From NCBI RefSeq assembly GCF_027988105.1, contig NZ_JAQJZJ010000004.1, forward strand, positions 186,001-250,000: 64,000 nt of DNA, given 5' to 3'. Below, in pieces: positions 1 through 15,314 of the stretch. This stretch comes from Pseudomonas aestuarii. GTDB taxonomy: Bacteria; Pseudomonadota; Gammaproteobacteria; Pseudomonadales; Pseudomonadaceae. The number at the start of each line of letters is the position of its first letter. Position 1 is the first letter of the stretch. A program made the translations under genes and the position numbers. The notes beneath the pieces were generated by a model that saw nothing but the letters and a program-made list of their open reading frames with translations, made no database searches and was not told where the DNA came from.

Positions 1-75
1 GCAGCCACCCATGTGCTCAAGGTTCCCGGTTGCCAAGGTCAGCGTCATCTGCTGATACTGCGTCGCTCGGTCTAG
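1..75 (+). CDS. rsmG: RsmG (GidB) 16S rRNA methyltransferase, C-terminal end only
   Basis: An open frame runs from base 1 to a TAG stop at 73-75 and encodes 24 residues ending in HLLILRRSV. This wording and the position directly upstream of parA fit the C-terminus of RsmG, which methylates G527 of 16S rRNA using SAM. The gene order rsmG-parA-parB is standard in Pseudomonas. Only the tail is present, so the call rests mostly on synteny. Confidence 0.7.
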   Translation, partial: AATHVLKVPGCQGQRHLLILRRSV

Positions 76-87
76 GGGGAACGCAAC

Positions 88-876
88 ATGGCTAAAGTAT
101 TCGCAATCGCCAACCAGAAAGGCGGCGTGGGCAAGACCACCACCTGCATCAATCTGGCGGCCTCGCTGGTTGCGACCAAGCGCCGCGTCCTGCTGATCGA
201 TCTTGATCCACAGGGTAACGCCACCATGGGCAGCGGTGTGGATAAGCATGCCCTGGAGCATTCGATCTACGACGTGTTGATCGGTGAATGCAACCTGGTC
301 GAGGCCATGCAGTATTCCGAGCACGGTGGTTACCAGTTGCTGCCGGCCAACCGTGACCTGACGGCTGCGGAAGTCGGCCTGCTGGAAATGAAAATGAAGG
401 AAAGCCGCCTGCGTAACGCCTTGGCGCCGATCCGCGAGAACTACGATTACATCCTCATCGACTGTCCACCGGCACTGTCGATGCTCACGGTCAATGCCCT
501 GGTGGCCGCCGATGGGGTGATCATCCCCATGCAATGCGAGTATTTCGCCCTGGAAGGCTTGAGCGACCTGATCAACAGCATTCAGCGCATTGCGCAAATG
601 CTCAATCCTTCGCTGAAGATCGAAGGCCTGCTGCGTACCATGTACGACCCGCGCATCAGCCTGACCAACGATGTAACGGCGCAGCTCAAGCAGCATTTCC
701 CCGACACGCTGTACCAAACCGTTATCCCGCGCAACATTCGCCTGGCCGAGGCCCCTAGCTACGGCATGCCGGCGCTGGTTTATGACAAGCAATCCCGTGG
801 CGCCATTGCCTACCTGGCCTTGGCTGGCGAGTTGGTTCGCCGTCAGCGCGCCGGCGCCCACACCGCAACCGCATAA
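88..876 (+). CDS. parA: ParA chromosome-partitioning ATPase
   Basis: 262 residues, the normal length for chromosomal ParA/Soj. The deviant Walker A motif KGGVGKTT lies at residues 11-18, and the Walker B region reads YILIDCPP near residues 122-129. ParA binds DNA in its ATP form and is released by ParB, which drives origin segregation. It starts 12 bp after rsmG with a GGGGGA ribosome binding site, and its stop is 10 bp before parB, so the two are co-transcribed. A matching parS site lies in this window at 59792-59805. Confidence 0.97.
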   Translation: MAKVFAIANQKGGVGKTTTCINLAASLVATKRRVLLIDLDPQGNATMGSGVDKHALEHSIYDVLIGECNLVEAMQYSEHGGYQLLPANRDLTAAEVGLLEMKMKESRLRNALAPIRENYDYILIDCPPALSMLTVNALVAADGVIIPMQCEYFALEGLSDLINSIQRIAQMLNPSLKIEGLLRTMYDPRISLTNDVTAQLKQHFPDTLYQTVIPRNIRLAEAPSYGMPALVYDKQSRGAIAYLALAGELVRRQRAGAHTATA

Positions 877-886
877 GGAACTCCGC

Positions 887-1759
887 ATGGCCGTCAAGAA
901 ACGAGGGCTGGGACGTGGCTTGGACGCCCTGCTGGGGGGCACCACCGTCACTGCTCTGCAGGAAGAAGCTGCCCAGGTCGATAGCCGCGAGCTGCAATAC
1001 GTGCCCCTGGACCTGATCCAGCGCGGCAAGTACCAACCGCGCCGTGACATGGATGCCACCGCGCTGGATGAACTGGCGCAGTCGATCAAGGCCCAGGGTG
1101 TGTTGCAACCGATTGTGGTGCGGCCGATTGGCGAAGGGCGTTTCGAGATAGTCGCCGGAGAACGGCGCTGGCGTGCCTGCCAGCAGGCTGGCCTGGACAA
1201 GATCCCGGCCATGGTGCGCGAACTGCCCGACGAGGCAGCGATCGCCATGGCGCTGATCGAGAACATCCAGCGTGAAGACCTCAACCCGATCGACGAGGCC
1301 GTTGCCCTGCAACGGCTGCAGCAGGAATTCCAGCTTACCCAGCAGCAGGTGGCTGAGGCCGTGGGCAAATCCCGCGTGACCATCACCAACCTGCTGCGCC
1401 TGATCGGTCTGCCGGACGAGATCAAGACCCTGCTGTCCCATGGCGATTTGGAGATGGGCCATGCGCGTGCCCTGCTGGGTCTGCCTGCGGAACAACAGGT
1501 CGAAGGGGCGCGACACGTTGTCGCACGAGGGCTGACAGTACGACAAACCGAAGCCCTGGTACGCCAGTGGTTGAGTGGCAAAGACAAGCCGGTTGCGGCG
1601 CCCAAGGCCGACCCGGATATAAGTCGTCTGGAGCAGCGCCTGGCCGAGCGCCTGGGCTCTCCGGTGCAGATCAAGCACGGGCAGAAGGGCAAAGGCCAAC
1701 TGGTGATTCGCTACAGCTCACTGGATGAATTGCAGGGTGTTCTGGCCCACATCCGCTGA
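887..1759 (+). CDS. parB: ParB chromosome-partitioning protein (CTP-dependent DNA clamp)
   Basis: 290 residues from ATG 887, which follows AAGGAA with good spacing. The same frame is open further upstream inside parA, but the protein start MAVKKRGLGRGL is the conserved ParB N-terminus. The ParB/Spo0J nuclease-like CTPase domain includes GERRWRA. The HTH region (QQVAEAVGKSRVTITNLL) recognises parS, and a C-terminal dimerisation domain follows. ParB loads at parS and spreads, and ParA then segregates the complex. Confidence 0.97.
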   Translation: MAVKKRGLGRGLDALLGGTTVTALQEEAAQVDSRELQYVPLDLIQRGKYQPRRDMDATALDELAQSIKAQGVLQPIVVRPIGEGRFEIVAGERRWRACQQAGLDKIPAMVRELPDEAAIAMALIENIQREDLNPIDEAVALQRLQQEFQLTQQQVAEAVGKSRVTITNLLRLIGLPDEIKTLLSHGDLEMGHARALLGLPAEQQVEGARHVVARGLTVRQTEALVRQWLSGKDKPVAAPKADPDISRLEQRLAERLGSPVQIKHGQKGKGQLVIRYSSLDELQGVLAHIR

Positions 1760-1906
1760 AACAATTGACCATGTAGCAGGTTCACGTAAATCACTACCTG
1801 GCTGTTGAACCGGGGAACCTGCGCCCCTATACTTTGCGCGCTTTTGTCGGCACGAAATATGCCAGGCCGTTGATTTGAGGCGGCCGACACCGTAGGGACT
1901 GTGACG

Positions 1907-3622
<1,716 letters not shown>

Positions 3623-3679
3623 TCACTCGAGTATTCGAGTGGATTGGTTTGATGGACAACGAACGAGCGAGGTGTTGGC

Positions 3680-4150
3680 GTGAACATTAATGCAACCCTG
3701 ATTGGCCAGTCCGTTGCCTTCTTCATCTTCGTGCTGTTCTGCATGAAGTTCGTATGGCCTCCGGTCATTACGGCTTTGCAGGATCGTCAGAAGAAGATTG
3801 CAGATGGACTGGACGCTGCCAGCCGTGCGGCTCGTGACCTGGAGTTGGCCCAAGATAAAGTGGCCCAACAACTGCGCGAAGCCAAAGGCCAAGCAGCCGA
3901 AATCATTGAGCAAGCCAAGAAACGTGGAACCCAGATCGTCGACGAAGCCCGTGACCAGGCCCGTGTCGAAGCTGACCGCGTGAAGGCTCAGGCTCAGGCC
4001 GAGATCGAACAGGAACTGAACAGCGTCAAAGACGCCTTGCGTGCCCAAGTGGGTAGCCTGGCCGTCAGCGGTGCCGAGAAGATCCTGAGCAAATCTATCG
4101 ACCAAAACGCGCATGCGGAGCTGGTTTCCAAACTGGCAGCCGAAATTTAA
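3680..4150 (+). CDS. atpF: F0F1 ATP synthase subunit b
   Basis: 156 residues from a GTG start (3680) preceded by GAGGTGTTG. There is one N-terminal membrane helix (residues about 5-25), then a long charged, alanine-rich helix that dimerises as the peripheral stalk. [18 protein letters not shown] is the conserved family start, which supports GTG as the true initiator. It lies between atpE and atpH. Confidence 0.96.
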   Translation: MNINATLIGQSVAFFIFVLFCMKFVWPPVITALQDRQKKIADGLDAASRAARDLELAQDKVAQQLREAKGQAAEIIEQAKKRGTQIVDEARDQARVEADRVKAQAQAEIEQELNSVKDALRAQVGSLAVSGAEKILSKSIDQNAHAELVSKLAAEI

Positions 4151-4164
4151 GCGAGGGCGCGATC

Positions 4165-4701
4165 ATGGCAGAACTGACCACGCTGGCCCGACCTTACGCC
4201 AAGGCTGCCTTTGAGTATGCCCAGGCCCACCAGCAGCTGGCCTCTTGGTCAGCCATGCTCGGCCTGGCTGCTGCGGTGTCGCAAGTCGACACCATCCAGC
4301 GCATGCTCGGGGCTCCGCGTCTGACGAGTACAGATAAGTCCACCACCTTCAACGAGGTGTGTGGTGACAAGTTCGACGCCCAGGTACGCAATTTCATCCA
4401 TATCGTCGCCGAAAACGATCGCCTGGCCTTGTTGCCGGAGATCGCCGATCTGTTCGAGCTGTACAAAGCCGAACAGGAAAAATCGGTCGACGTGGATGTC
4501 ACCAGTGCCTTTGCATTGAGCGATGAACAGCAAGACAAACTCGCCAAGGTTCTCAGTGCACGGCTCAACCGGGAAGTGCGCCTGCATGCAACGGAGGATG
4601 CCAGCCTTATCGGTGGTGTCGTAATCCGCGCCGGCGACCTGGTTATCGATGGCTCAGTTCGCGGCAAAATCGCGAAGCTGGCCGAAGCATTGAAATCTTG
4701 A
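4165..4701 (+). CDS. atpH: F0F1 ATP synthase subunit delta
   Basis: 178 residues, the usual length for delta/OSCP. The conserved N-terminal [14 protein letters not shown] and C-terminal [22 protein letters not shown] are both present. Delta joins the F1 head to the b-subunit stalk. It starts 14 bp after atpF and ends 21 bp before atpA. Confidence 0.97.
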   Translation: MAELTTLARPYAKAAFEYAQAHQQLASWSAMLGLAAAVSQVDTIQRMLGAPRLTSTDKSTTFNEVCGDKFDAQVRNFIHIVAENDRLALLPEIADLFELYKAEQEKSVDVDVTSAFALSDEQQDKLAKVLSARLNREVRLHATEDASLIGGVVIRAGDLVIDGSVRGKIAKLAEALKS

Positions 4702-4722
4702 GTTTGAAGGGGCAGCAGAGCT

Positions 4723-6267
<1,545 letters not shown>

Positions 6268-6317
6268 GCCGCAGCGGAGGTCTTATGACCTCCGCCTGCT
6301 AACCCGATAGGTGTCAA

Positions 6318-7178
6318 ATGGCAGGCGCAAAAGAGATTCGCAGCAAGATTGCGAGCATCAAAAGCACGCAAAAGATCACCAGCGCCATGGAAAAGGTAGC
6401 TGTCAGCAAGATGCGCAAGGCTCAAATGCGCATGTCTGCCAGCCGTCCTTACGCGGAGCGCATCCGCCAGGTGATTGGTCATCTGGCCAACGCCAACCCG
6501 GAATACCGTCATCCGTTCATGACCGAGCGCGAAGTAAAGCGCGTGGGTTATGTGGTGGTGAGCAGTGACCGTGGCTTGTGTGGTGGCCTCAATACCAACC
6601 TGTTCAAGACCCTGGTCAAGGACATGGTGGTAAACCGCGAACAAGGTGTAGAGATCGACCTCTGCGTGATTGGTGGCAAGGGTGCGGCTTTCTTCCGCAG
6701 CTTTGGTGGCAATGTCGTTGCTGCGATCAGCCACCTGGGCGAAGAACCGTCGATCAACGATCTGATCGGTAGCGTCAAGGTCATGCTCGATGCGTACCTC
6801 GATGGCCGCATCGACCGTTTGTCCGTGGTCTCGAACAAGTTCGTCAACACCATGACGCAACAGCCGACAGTGGAACAGTTGGTTCCCCTGGTGGCTGATT
6901 CGGATCAAAAGCTCAAGCATCACTGGGACTATCTCTATGAACCCGATGCCAAGGAGCTGCTGGACGGCTTGATGGTGCGCTACGTGGAGTCGCAGGTGTA
7001 CCAGGCGGTGGTCGAGAACAACGCTGCTGAACAAGCGGCGCGGATGATCGCGATGAAGAACGCTACCGACAACGCCGGTGATCTGATCAGCGATTTGCAG
7101 CTGATCTACAACAAGGCGCGTCAGGCGGCGATCACCCAAGAGATCTCGGAAATCGTTGGCGGCGCAGCCGCGGTCTGA
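6318..7178 (+). CDS. atpG: F0F1 ATP synthase subunit gamma
   Basis: 286 residues. The N-terminal coiled-coil strand starts [20 protein letters not shown] and the C-terminal one ends near [17 protein letters not shown]; both are typical of the rotating shaft. The middle contains [11 protein letters not shown]. It is flanked by atpA (50 bp upstream) and atpD (30 bp downstream). Confidence 0.97.
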   Translation: MAGAKEIRSKIASIKSTQKITSAMEKVAVSKMRKAQMRMSASRPYAERIRQVIGHLANANPEYRHPFMTEREVKRVGYVVVSSDRGLCGGLNTNLFKTLVKDMVVNREQGVEIDLCVIGGKGAAFFRSFGGNVVAAISHLGEEPSINDLIGSVKVMLDAYLDGRIDRLSVVSNKFVNTMTQQPTVEQLVPLVADSDQKLKHHWDYLYEPDAKELLDGLMVRYVESQVYQAVVENNAAEQAARMIAMKNATDNAGDLISDLQLIYNKARQAAITQEISEIVGGAAAV

Positions 7179-8585
<1,407 letters not shown>

Positions 8586-8593
8586 TCACCCGT

Positions 8594-8615
8594 GCGCCCG
8601 GAGACGGGCGCTTTT
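8594..8615 (+). terminator. Terminator-like hairpin between atpD and atpC
   Basis: A perfect 7-bp GC-rich stem, GCGCCCG / CGGGCGC (8594-8600 and 8605-8611), is closed by a GAGA loop and followed by TTTTG. It lies wholly between the atpD stop and the atpC ribosome binding region. It looks like an intrinsic terminator with a short T-tract, so partial termination or mRNA stabilisation is more likely than a full stop. Confidence 0.6.
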
Positions 8616-8627
8616 GTGAGGCTAGAT

Positions 8628-9056
8628 ATGGCTATGACAGTCCATTGCGACATCGTCAGCGCAGAAGGCGAAATCTTCTCCGGTCTGGTCGAGATGGTGA
8701 TTGCGCACGGCAACCTGGGCGATCTGGGTATCGCTCTGGGTCACGCGCCGCTGATCACCGACCTCAAGCCGGGCCCGATTCGTCTGGTCATGCCGGGTGG
8801 CGAAACCGAGGTGTATTACATCTCCGGTGGCTTTCTTGAAGTGCAGCCGAACATGGTCAAGGTTCTTGCCGACACCGTGCAGCGTGCTGCCGATCTCGAC
8901 GAAGCCTCTGCTCAGGAAGCCGTCAAGGCTGCCGAGAAGGCCCTGCATGAAAAAGGCGCCGAGTTCGACTACGGCTCCGCCGCCGCTCGTCTGGCCGAGG
9001 CCGCAGCTCAGCTGCGCACCGTCCAGCAGCTGCGCAAGAAGTACGGCGGCAGCTGA
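8628..9056 (+). CDS. atpC: F0F1 ATP synthase subunit epsilon
   Basis: 142 residues from ATG 8628. The frame is open upstream from a GTG inside the preceding hairpin, but [19 protein letters not shown] is the conserved epsilon start and follows TGAGGCTAGAT. Epsilon couples the gamma shaft to the c-ring and inhibits ATP hydrolysis. It is the last gene of the operon and is followed by a strong terminator. Confidence 0.96.
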   Translation: MAMTVHCDIVSAEGEIFSGLVEMVIAHGNLGDLGIALGHAPLITDLKPGPIRLVMPGGETEVYYISGGFLEVQPNMVKVLADTVQRAADLDEASAQEAVKAAEKALHEKGAEFDYGSAAARLAEAAAQLRTVQQLRKKYGGS

Positions 9057-9092
9057 TACCGAGCTAGACGTTGCACTTCATCGAAAGTCAGT

Positions 9093-9120
9093 AAAAGGGT
9101 AGCCTTGGCTACCCTTTTTC
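9093..9120 (+). terminator. Intrinsic terminator of the atp operon
   Basis: GGGTAGCC / GGCTACCC (9097-9104 and 9107-9114) forms an 8-bp perfect stem with a TT loop. It is flanked by AAAA and TTTTTC, 37 bp after the atpC stop. The A/T flanks make it usable in both directions, and it is a classic rho-independent terminator. Confidence 0.9.
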
Positions 9121-9152
9121 TTTGTCCGCATTTTTTGGATCAGTGCCTGCCT

Positions 9153-10517
9153 ATGTCTCTCGATATCGTCATCCTCGCCGCCGGCCAAGGTACGCGCATG
9201 CGCTCCGCCTTGCCGAAAGTCCTGCATCCGATCGCCGGGCAATCCATGCTCGCGCACGTCATCGACCGCGCCCGACAGCTTTCGCCTGTCGGCATCCATG
9301 TGGTGATCGGGCATGGCGCGGACCTGGTGCGCGAGCGACTGGCCGCCGATGACCTGAACTTCGTCCTGCAGGACCAACAGCTGGGCACCGGCCATGCCGT
9401 GGCCCAGGCCCTGCCGGCGCTGACTGCCGAGCGCGTGCTGATTCTCTATGGCGATGTGCCGCTGATCGAGACCGCCACCCTCGAGCGTTTGCTGGAGCAG
9501 GTCGGCGCCGAGCAACTGGCGCTGCTGACCGTCGACCTCATCGACCCGACCGGCTATGGCCGCATCGTGCGCGATGCGGCTGGCGTGGTGAAGGCGATTG
9601 TCGAGCACAAGGACGCCACGCCCGAACAACGGCAGATCTGCGAAGGCAACACCGGCATTCTCGCCGTGCCCGGCAAGTGCCTGGCCGACTGGCTCGGGCG
9701 GCTGTCCAACAGCAATGCCCAGGGCGAGTACTACCTCACCGACGTGATCGCCATGGCGGTGGCCGACGGCTTGGTCGTGGCCACCGAGCAACCACTGGAT
9801 GCGATGGAAGTGCAGGGCGCCAACGATCGCCTGCAGCTGGCCGAGTTGGAGCGTCATTACCAGCAGCGTGCCGCCCGCCGCCTGATGGCCCAGGGCGTGA
9901 CCCTGCGCGATCCGGCGCGTTTTGACCTGCGTGGCGAGGCGACTGTGGGACGCGACGTGCTGATCGACATCAATGTGATCCTCGAGGGCCGCGTGGTCAT
10001 CGAGGATGCTGTGCAGATCGGGCCGAACTGCGTGATCAAGGACAGCACCCTGCGCCAGGGCGCCATCGTCAAGGCCAACAGTCATCTGGACGGTGCCGAA
10101 CTGGGCGCGGGGGCCGACTGTGGTCCCTTCGCCCGTCTGCGGCCCGGCAGCGTGCTAGGGGCCAAGGCGCATGTGGGCAACTTCGTCGAACTGAAGAACG
10201 CCGTACTGGGCGAGGGCGCCAAGGCCGGGCACCTGAGCTACCTGGGCGATGCCGAGATCGGCGCGCGGAGCAACATCGGTGCCGGCACCATCACCTGCAA
10301 CTACGACGGTGCCAACAAGTTCCAGACGGTGCTGGGTGAGGACGTGTTCATCGGCTCCAACAGTGCCCTGGTGGCGCCGGTAGCCCTGGGTGACGGCGCC
10401 ACCACTGGCGCCGGCTCGGTGATTACCAGCGATGTGCCGGCTAACTGCCTCGCCGTTGGCCGCGCCAAGCAGCGCAATATCGAAGGCTGGAAGCGCCCGG
10501 TAAAGATTAAGAAGTAG
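9153..10517 (+). CDS. glmU: Bifunctional GlmU: GlcNAc-1-P uridyltransferase / GlcN-1-P acetyltransferase
   Basis: 454 residues from ATG 9153, which gives the family start [16 protein letters not shown]. The N-terminal nucleotidyltransferase domain has [11 protein letters not shown] (residues 8-18) with the UTP-binding loop and QQLGTGHA. The C-terminal half is a left-handed beta-helix of hexapeptide repeats ending in [14 protein letters not shown]. It makes UDP-GlcNAc for peptidoglycan and LPS. An upstream in-frame start at 9105 lies inside the atp terminator and was not used. Confidence 0.97.
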   Translation: MSLDIVILAAGQGTRMRSALPKVLHPIAGQSMLAHVIDRARQLSPVGIHVVIGHGADLVRERLAADDLNFVLQDQQLGTGHAVAQALPALTAERVLILYGDVPLIETATLERLLEQVGAEQLALLTVDLIDPTGYGRIVRDAAGVVKAIVEHKDATPEQRQICEGNTGILAVPGKCLADWLGRLSNSNAQGEYYLTDVIAMAVADGLVVATEQPLDAMEVQGANDRLQLAELERHYQQRAARRLMAQGVTLRDPARFDLRGEATVGRDVLIDINVILEGRVVIEDAVQIGPNCVIKDSTLRQGAIVKANSHLDGAELGAGADCGPFARLRPGSVLGAKAHVGNFVELKNAVLGEGAKAGHLSYLGDAEIGARSNIGAGTITCNYDGANKFQTVLGEDVFIGSNSALVAPVALGDGATTGAGSVITSDVPANCLAVGRAKQRNIEGWKRPVKIKK

Positions 10518-10590
10518 GATGGTTAGCAGCGCAGCAGCGTAACCCTTCATATGGCCAGCATGGGTATCGCTGCGCGCAACCCATCCTACG
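10514..10590. repeat. Dispersed intergenic inverted-repeat element (copy 1)
   Basis: GTAGGATGG at 10514-10522 overlaps the glmU stop and is mirrored by CCATCCTAC ending at 10589. The inner parts (AGCGCAGC..., ...GCTGCGCGCAACC) also pair imperfectly. Related wording (GTAGGATGG, GAGCGCAGCGATACCC) recurs at 27178-27343, 46216-46330 and 52978-53020. It is a pseudomonad-type extragenic repeat and could fold as a terminator for glmU. Confidence 0.6.
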
Positions 10591-10697
10591 ATCCGCTCAC
10601 GAAGGCGACGTCTGTCGCCTTGAGTGGTTTTCAGGCTTGACGGAAAAGCTTCATTAGGTTTTGATTCGCGCCATTATCTTTCGAATCGAAACTTAGC

Positions 10698-11468
10698 ATG
10701 TCGAAACGCAACACGCCGCAACGTCGTCACCGCATCCTCGCCTTGCTCGCCGAGCAGGGCGAGGTGAGTGTGGACGAGTTGGCCAAGCATTTCGAAACCT
10801 CGGAAGTGACCATTCGCAAGGACCTCGCCGCCCTGGAAACGAACGGCCTGCTGCTGCGCCGCTATGGCGGTGCGGTGCCCCTGCCGCAGGAGCTGATCGG
10901 CGATGCCGGCCAGCCGATTTCCCCCTACAAGCAGGCCATCGCCCGCGCCGGCGTGGCGCGCATCCGCGAGCATGCGCGGATCATCATCGACAGCGGCACT
11001 ACCACGGCGGCCATGATTCCCGAACTGGGCCACAAGCCGGGCCTGGTGGTGATGACCAACTCGCTGAATGTGGCGCGCGCCCTCAGCGAGCTGGAGCACG
11101 AACCGGTGCTGTTGATGACCGGCGGCACCTGGGATCCGCACTCGGAATCCTTCCAGGGCCAGGTCGCCGAGCAGGTGCTGCGCTCCTACGACTTCGACCA
11201 GCTGTTCATCGGCGCCGACGGCATTGACCTGGCGCGTGGCACCACCACCTTCAACGAGTTGCTCGGCCTGTCCCGGGTGATGGCCGAGGTGGCCCGCGAG
11301 GTGGTGGTGATGGTCGAGAGTGACAAGATCGGCCGCAAGATTCCCAATCTGGAACTGCCCTGGGGCAGCATCCATACCCTGATCACCGACGAGCGCCTCA
11401 GCGCTGAAGTGCGTGAACAGCTGACGGCGCGCGGGGTCAACCTGATCTGCGCGTCAATTGAAACGTAA
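10698..11468 (+). CDS. glmR: DeoR-family transcriptional regulator (GlmR-like)
   Basis: 256 residues. The N-terminal DeoR winged helix-turn-helix (residues about 5-57) includes VSVDELAKHFETSEVTIRKD, and the C-terminal DeoR sensor domain includes ARIIIDSGTTT and IGADGIDL. DeoR proteins sense phosphosugars. It sits between glmU and glmS, as GlmR does in P. aeruginosa, where it controls amino-sugar supply. The symbol is given from family plus position, not from experiment. Confidence 0.85.
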   Translation: MSKRNTPQRRHRILALLAEQGEVSVDELAKHFETSEVTIRKDLAALETNGLLLRRYGGAVPLPQELIGDAGQPISPYKQAIARAGVARIREHARIIIDSGTTTAAMIPELGHKPGLVVMTNSLNVARALSELEHEPVLLMTGGTWDPHSESFQGQVAEQVLRSYDFDQLFIGADGIDLARGTTTFNELLGLSRVMAEVAREVVVMVESDKIGRKIPNLELPWGSIHTLITDERLSAEVREQLTARGVNLICASIET

Positions 11469-11534
11469 GAGCCTGTTTTTAACGCGGCAAGGCCGACGCG
11501 CAGCAGACTTTGAATAGGATCTAAGGAGAAGACT

Positions 11535-13385
<1,851 letters not shown>

Positions 13386-13513
13386 CGCTGTGCAGTGAGC
13401 ACTGGCCTGCTGCAGGGTTATCACCCTGTTGTTCATCGGCAACGATCGGCCACAGGTTGGCGGGACACTGGGCTACCACCTGTTCGCTACCGGCGCCGGT
13501 TAGGCCAATGACC

Positions 13514-13542
13514 GGGTAGGCCTGCCGCCGGCTGGCCTACCC
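13514..13542. terminator. Strong hairpin between the convergent genes glmS and the cytochrome c gene
   Basis: GGGTAGGCC (13514-13522) pairs with GGCCTACCC (13534-13542), and the loop itself can pair further (GCCG/CGGC). There is no clear T-run on either side. It lies between two converging transcription units and may act as a bidirectional terminator or RNA 3'-end stabiliser. The remaining sequence at 13386-13628 holds no convincing gene. Confidence 0.5.
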
Positions 13543-13628
13543 GCACAGCGATGCCCGGCGGTCGCGGCAGCGAAGAGCACTTGCGCCAAGGCGGCGACAC
13601 CTACTGCTCGACCCGTTAAATCACGCTT

Positions 13629-14369
13629 TCAACCGGCATGGACATGCTCCTTGCCGTCTGAGTGGAGGTGGCTCTTGGTCGCGGGTTTGGCGTCGTGCTG
13701 GCTGGTCTCGGGCATTGCCCCGGCGTGATGGTCGGCGGCGGCTTCATCAGGGTGGCTCATCCCGGCCATTTCGCCGGAATGGTGATCTGCGCCGGCCTGC
13801 GCGCTGTTGTGCTGACCCTCATGGTTGTGCATCTCGCTCTCGCCCCCGCCGTGCTGGTGGCCCGCGCTACTGGCTACCAGGGTCCGATACTGCTGGGCAT
13901 CGAGTTCGGGCAACTTTTGCATAAAGGCGACTATGCCCCATATATAGGGGTCGGCCATGCTCTTGCCCCAGGCGGGCATGCCGCTGGCCTTGATGCCGTG
14001 CTTGATAATCCAGAAGGTCGCCGCCGGGTTGCGATCGACGCCGGCCTTGGTCAGGTTCAGCGGTGCCGGGTAGAGGCTCTGGCTCAACTCGGTAGTCGCT
14101 ATACCGGGCGCCAGGTGGCAGCCGATGCACATCGAGTTGTAGTTGCCGGCCCCGGCGCGGATCAGGGCCTGGTTGTGCAGATCGGGTACCTGGATATCCC
14201 GTGAGCGCACCAGGATCGAGCGATCACGGGCCATGGCCAGGAAGGCATACACGGCAGGCGGATGGGGATCGTCGGCGCCCACGTTGACCAGGCCATAGTA
14301 GGCGCTTGCGCTGACCGCGACGCTGGCGACAATGCTGGCTGCCAGCAAGGTTTTTATTGTTCTTTTCAC
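13629..14369 (-). CDS. Periplasmic cytochrome c with histidine-rich tail, copper cluster
   Basis: 246 residues from a GTG start at 14369 that follows TGAGGACCTGAA. There is an N-terminal signal peptide (MKRTIKTLLAASIVASVAVSASA). A single class I haem-binding motif CIGCH lies near residue 81, with a possible distal methionine in ASGMPAWG. After about residue 168 the protein becomes a roughly 75-residue tail rich in His, Met, Asp and Glu (GHQHGGGE, ADHHSGEMAGMSH, HLHSDGKEHVH). It is the last gene of copA-copB-cyt c and starts 9 bp after copB. It may pass electrons from copper oxidation, or store metal, but neither role is proven. Confidence 0.85.
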   Translation of the reverse strand: MKRTIKTLLAASIVASVAVSASAYYGLVNVGADDPHPPAVYAFLAMARDRSILVRSRDIQVPDLHNQALIRAGAGNYNSMCIGCHLAPGIATTELSQSLYPAPLNLTKAGVDRNPAATFWIIKHGIKASGMPAWGKSMADPYIWGIVAFMQKLPELDAQQYRTLVASSAGHQHGGGESEMHNHEGQHNSAQAGADHHSGEMAGMSHPDEAAADHHAGAMPETSQHDAKPATKSHLHSDGKEHVHAG

Positions 14370-14378
14370 TTCAGGTCC

Positions 14379-15302
14379 TCAAAACCACAGCCGAATACCG
14401 GCGACCAAGCGCGCCTCGCTGACATTGCCGCCTTCATCGCGCGCCAGATCGGCGGTATTGCCGTAGGCGCGGTTCCAGCTCACCCCGATATAGGGGGCAA
14501 ATTCTCGGCGGATTTCATAGCGCAGGCGCAGACCGATTTCACTGTTGGCCAGGCCGGAGCCCAGGCCGTGTTCAGGGTCGTTCTGGCCATAGAAATTCAG
14601 CTCTGCAGTGGGCTGCAGGATCAGTCGATTGGTCAGTAGCATGTCGTAGTCGCCTTCCAGGCGCAGGGCGCTTTGCCCTTGCTCGCCGACGAAACCGGTG
14701 GCTTCGACTTCCAGGCCGAACAGCGGCATGCCCTGGACGCCAAACGCGGCCCAGGTTTGTGCCGAGCCCGGCTTGAAGTCCTGGCGCACCCCGCCGACCA
14801 GCTCCCACCAGGGGCCGATAGCGTGGCCCCAGAGTGCCTGGAGTTCGGCATCTTCGGTTACCCCATTGGTTCGCTCGCCTTCCGAGCGCAGCCACAAACG
14901 GTCGATATCGCCGCCGATCCAGCCCGAGGCGTCCCAGCTGAGTACGCTGCCTGCATCGGCATTCTGGTATTCCAGCTTTTCGAACAGCAGGAACCCGTTG
15001 AGCGCCTTGTCGTGCATCTTATGACCGTCCAGCGCTGGGAATGCGGCGGCGCGATCGGCATCGGTCAGCAGTGGGATCGGCGTCCGGCTGGTGGCGGGTT
15101 GGGAGCTGCCGTGGTTCATCTGGCTGTGATCCATGGCCGCGTGGCTGCCGGGCTGCATTTGGCTGGGCTGCTCGGCTGGTTTGGCGCCATGGCCCATGGC
15201 CGCGTGGTCCATCGGCTCTGCAGCCATGGCCGGTCCAGCGCTGCCCAGTAGCAGTGCCAAAGCGCCACCGACCAGGAGTTTCGGCTTCATTGCTGTGCTC
15301 AT
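14379..15302 (-). CDS. copB: CopB outer-membrane copper resistance protein
   Basis: 307 residues. A signal peptide ending near PAMAA is followed by a Met/His-rich segment ([19 protein letters not shown]). The C-terminal half is a predicted beta-barrel of the CopB family (PF05275), ending in [11 protein letters not shown] with a terminal aromatic residue as in outer-membrane proteins. It starts 12 bp after copA and shares its promoter. CopB sequesters or exchanges copper at the outer membrane alongside CopA. The alternative start Met5 (15290) cannot be excluded. Confidence 0.93.
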   Translation of the reverse strand: MSTAMKPKLLVGGALALLLGSAGPAMAAEPMDHAAMGHGAKPAEQPSQMQPGSHAAMDHSQMNHGSSQPATSRTPIPLLTDADRAAAFPALDGHKMHDKALNGFLLFEKLEYQNADAGSVLSWDASGWIGGDIDRLWLRSEGERTNGVTEDAELQALWGHAIGPWWELVGGVRQDFKPGSAQTWAAFGVQGMPLFGLEVEATGFVGEQGQSALRLEGDYDMLLTNRLILQPTAELNFYGQNDPEHGLGSGLANSEIGLRLRYEIRREFAPYIGVSWNRAYGNTADLARDEGGNVSEARLVAGIRLWF

Positions 15303-15314
15303 TGGCAGATTCCC

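Noticed and set aside
11469..11534. glmS ribozyme or riboswitch upstream of glmS
   Set aside because: The gap is only 66 bp, too short for the ribozyme, which is a Gram-positive feature. Only an AAGGAG site is seen.
13386..13628. Tn7 end or broken gene after glmS
   Set aside because: No Tn7-like end or recognisable protein fragment was found; only a hairpin is clear.
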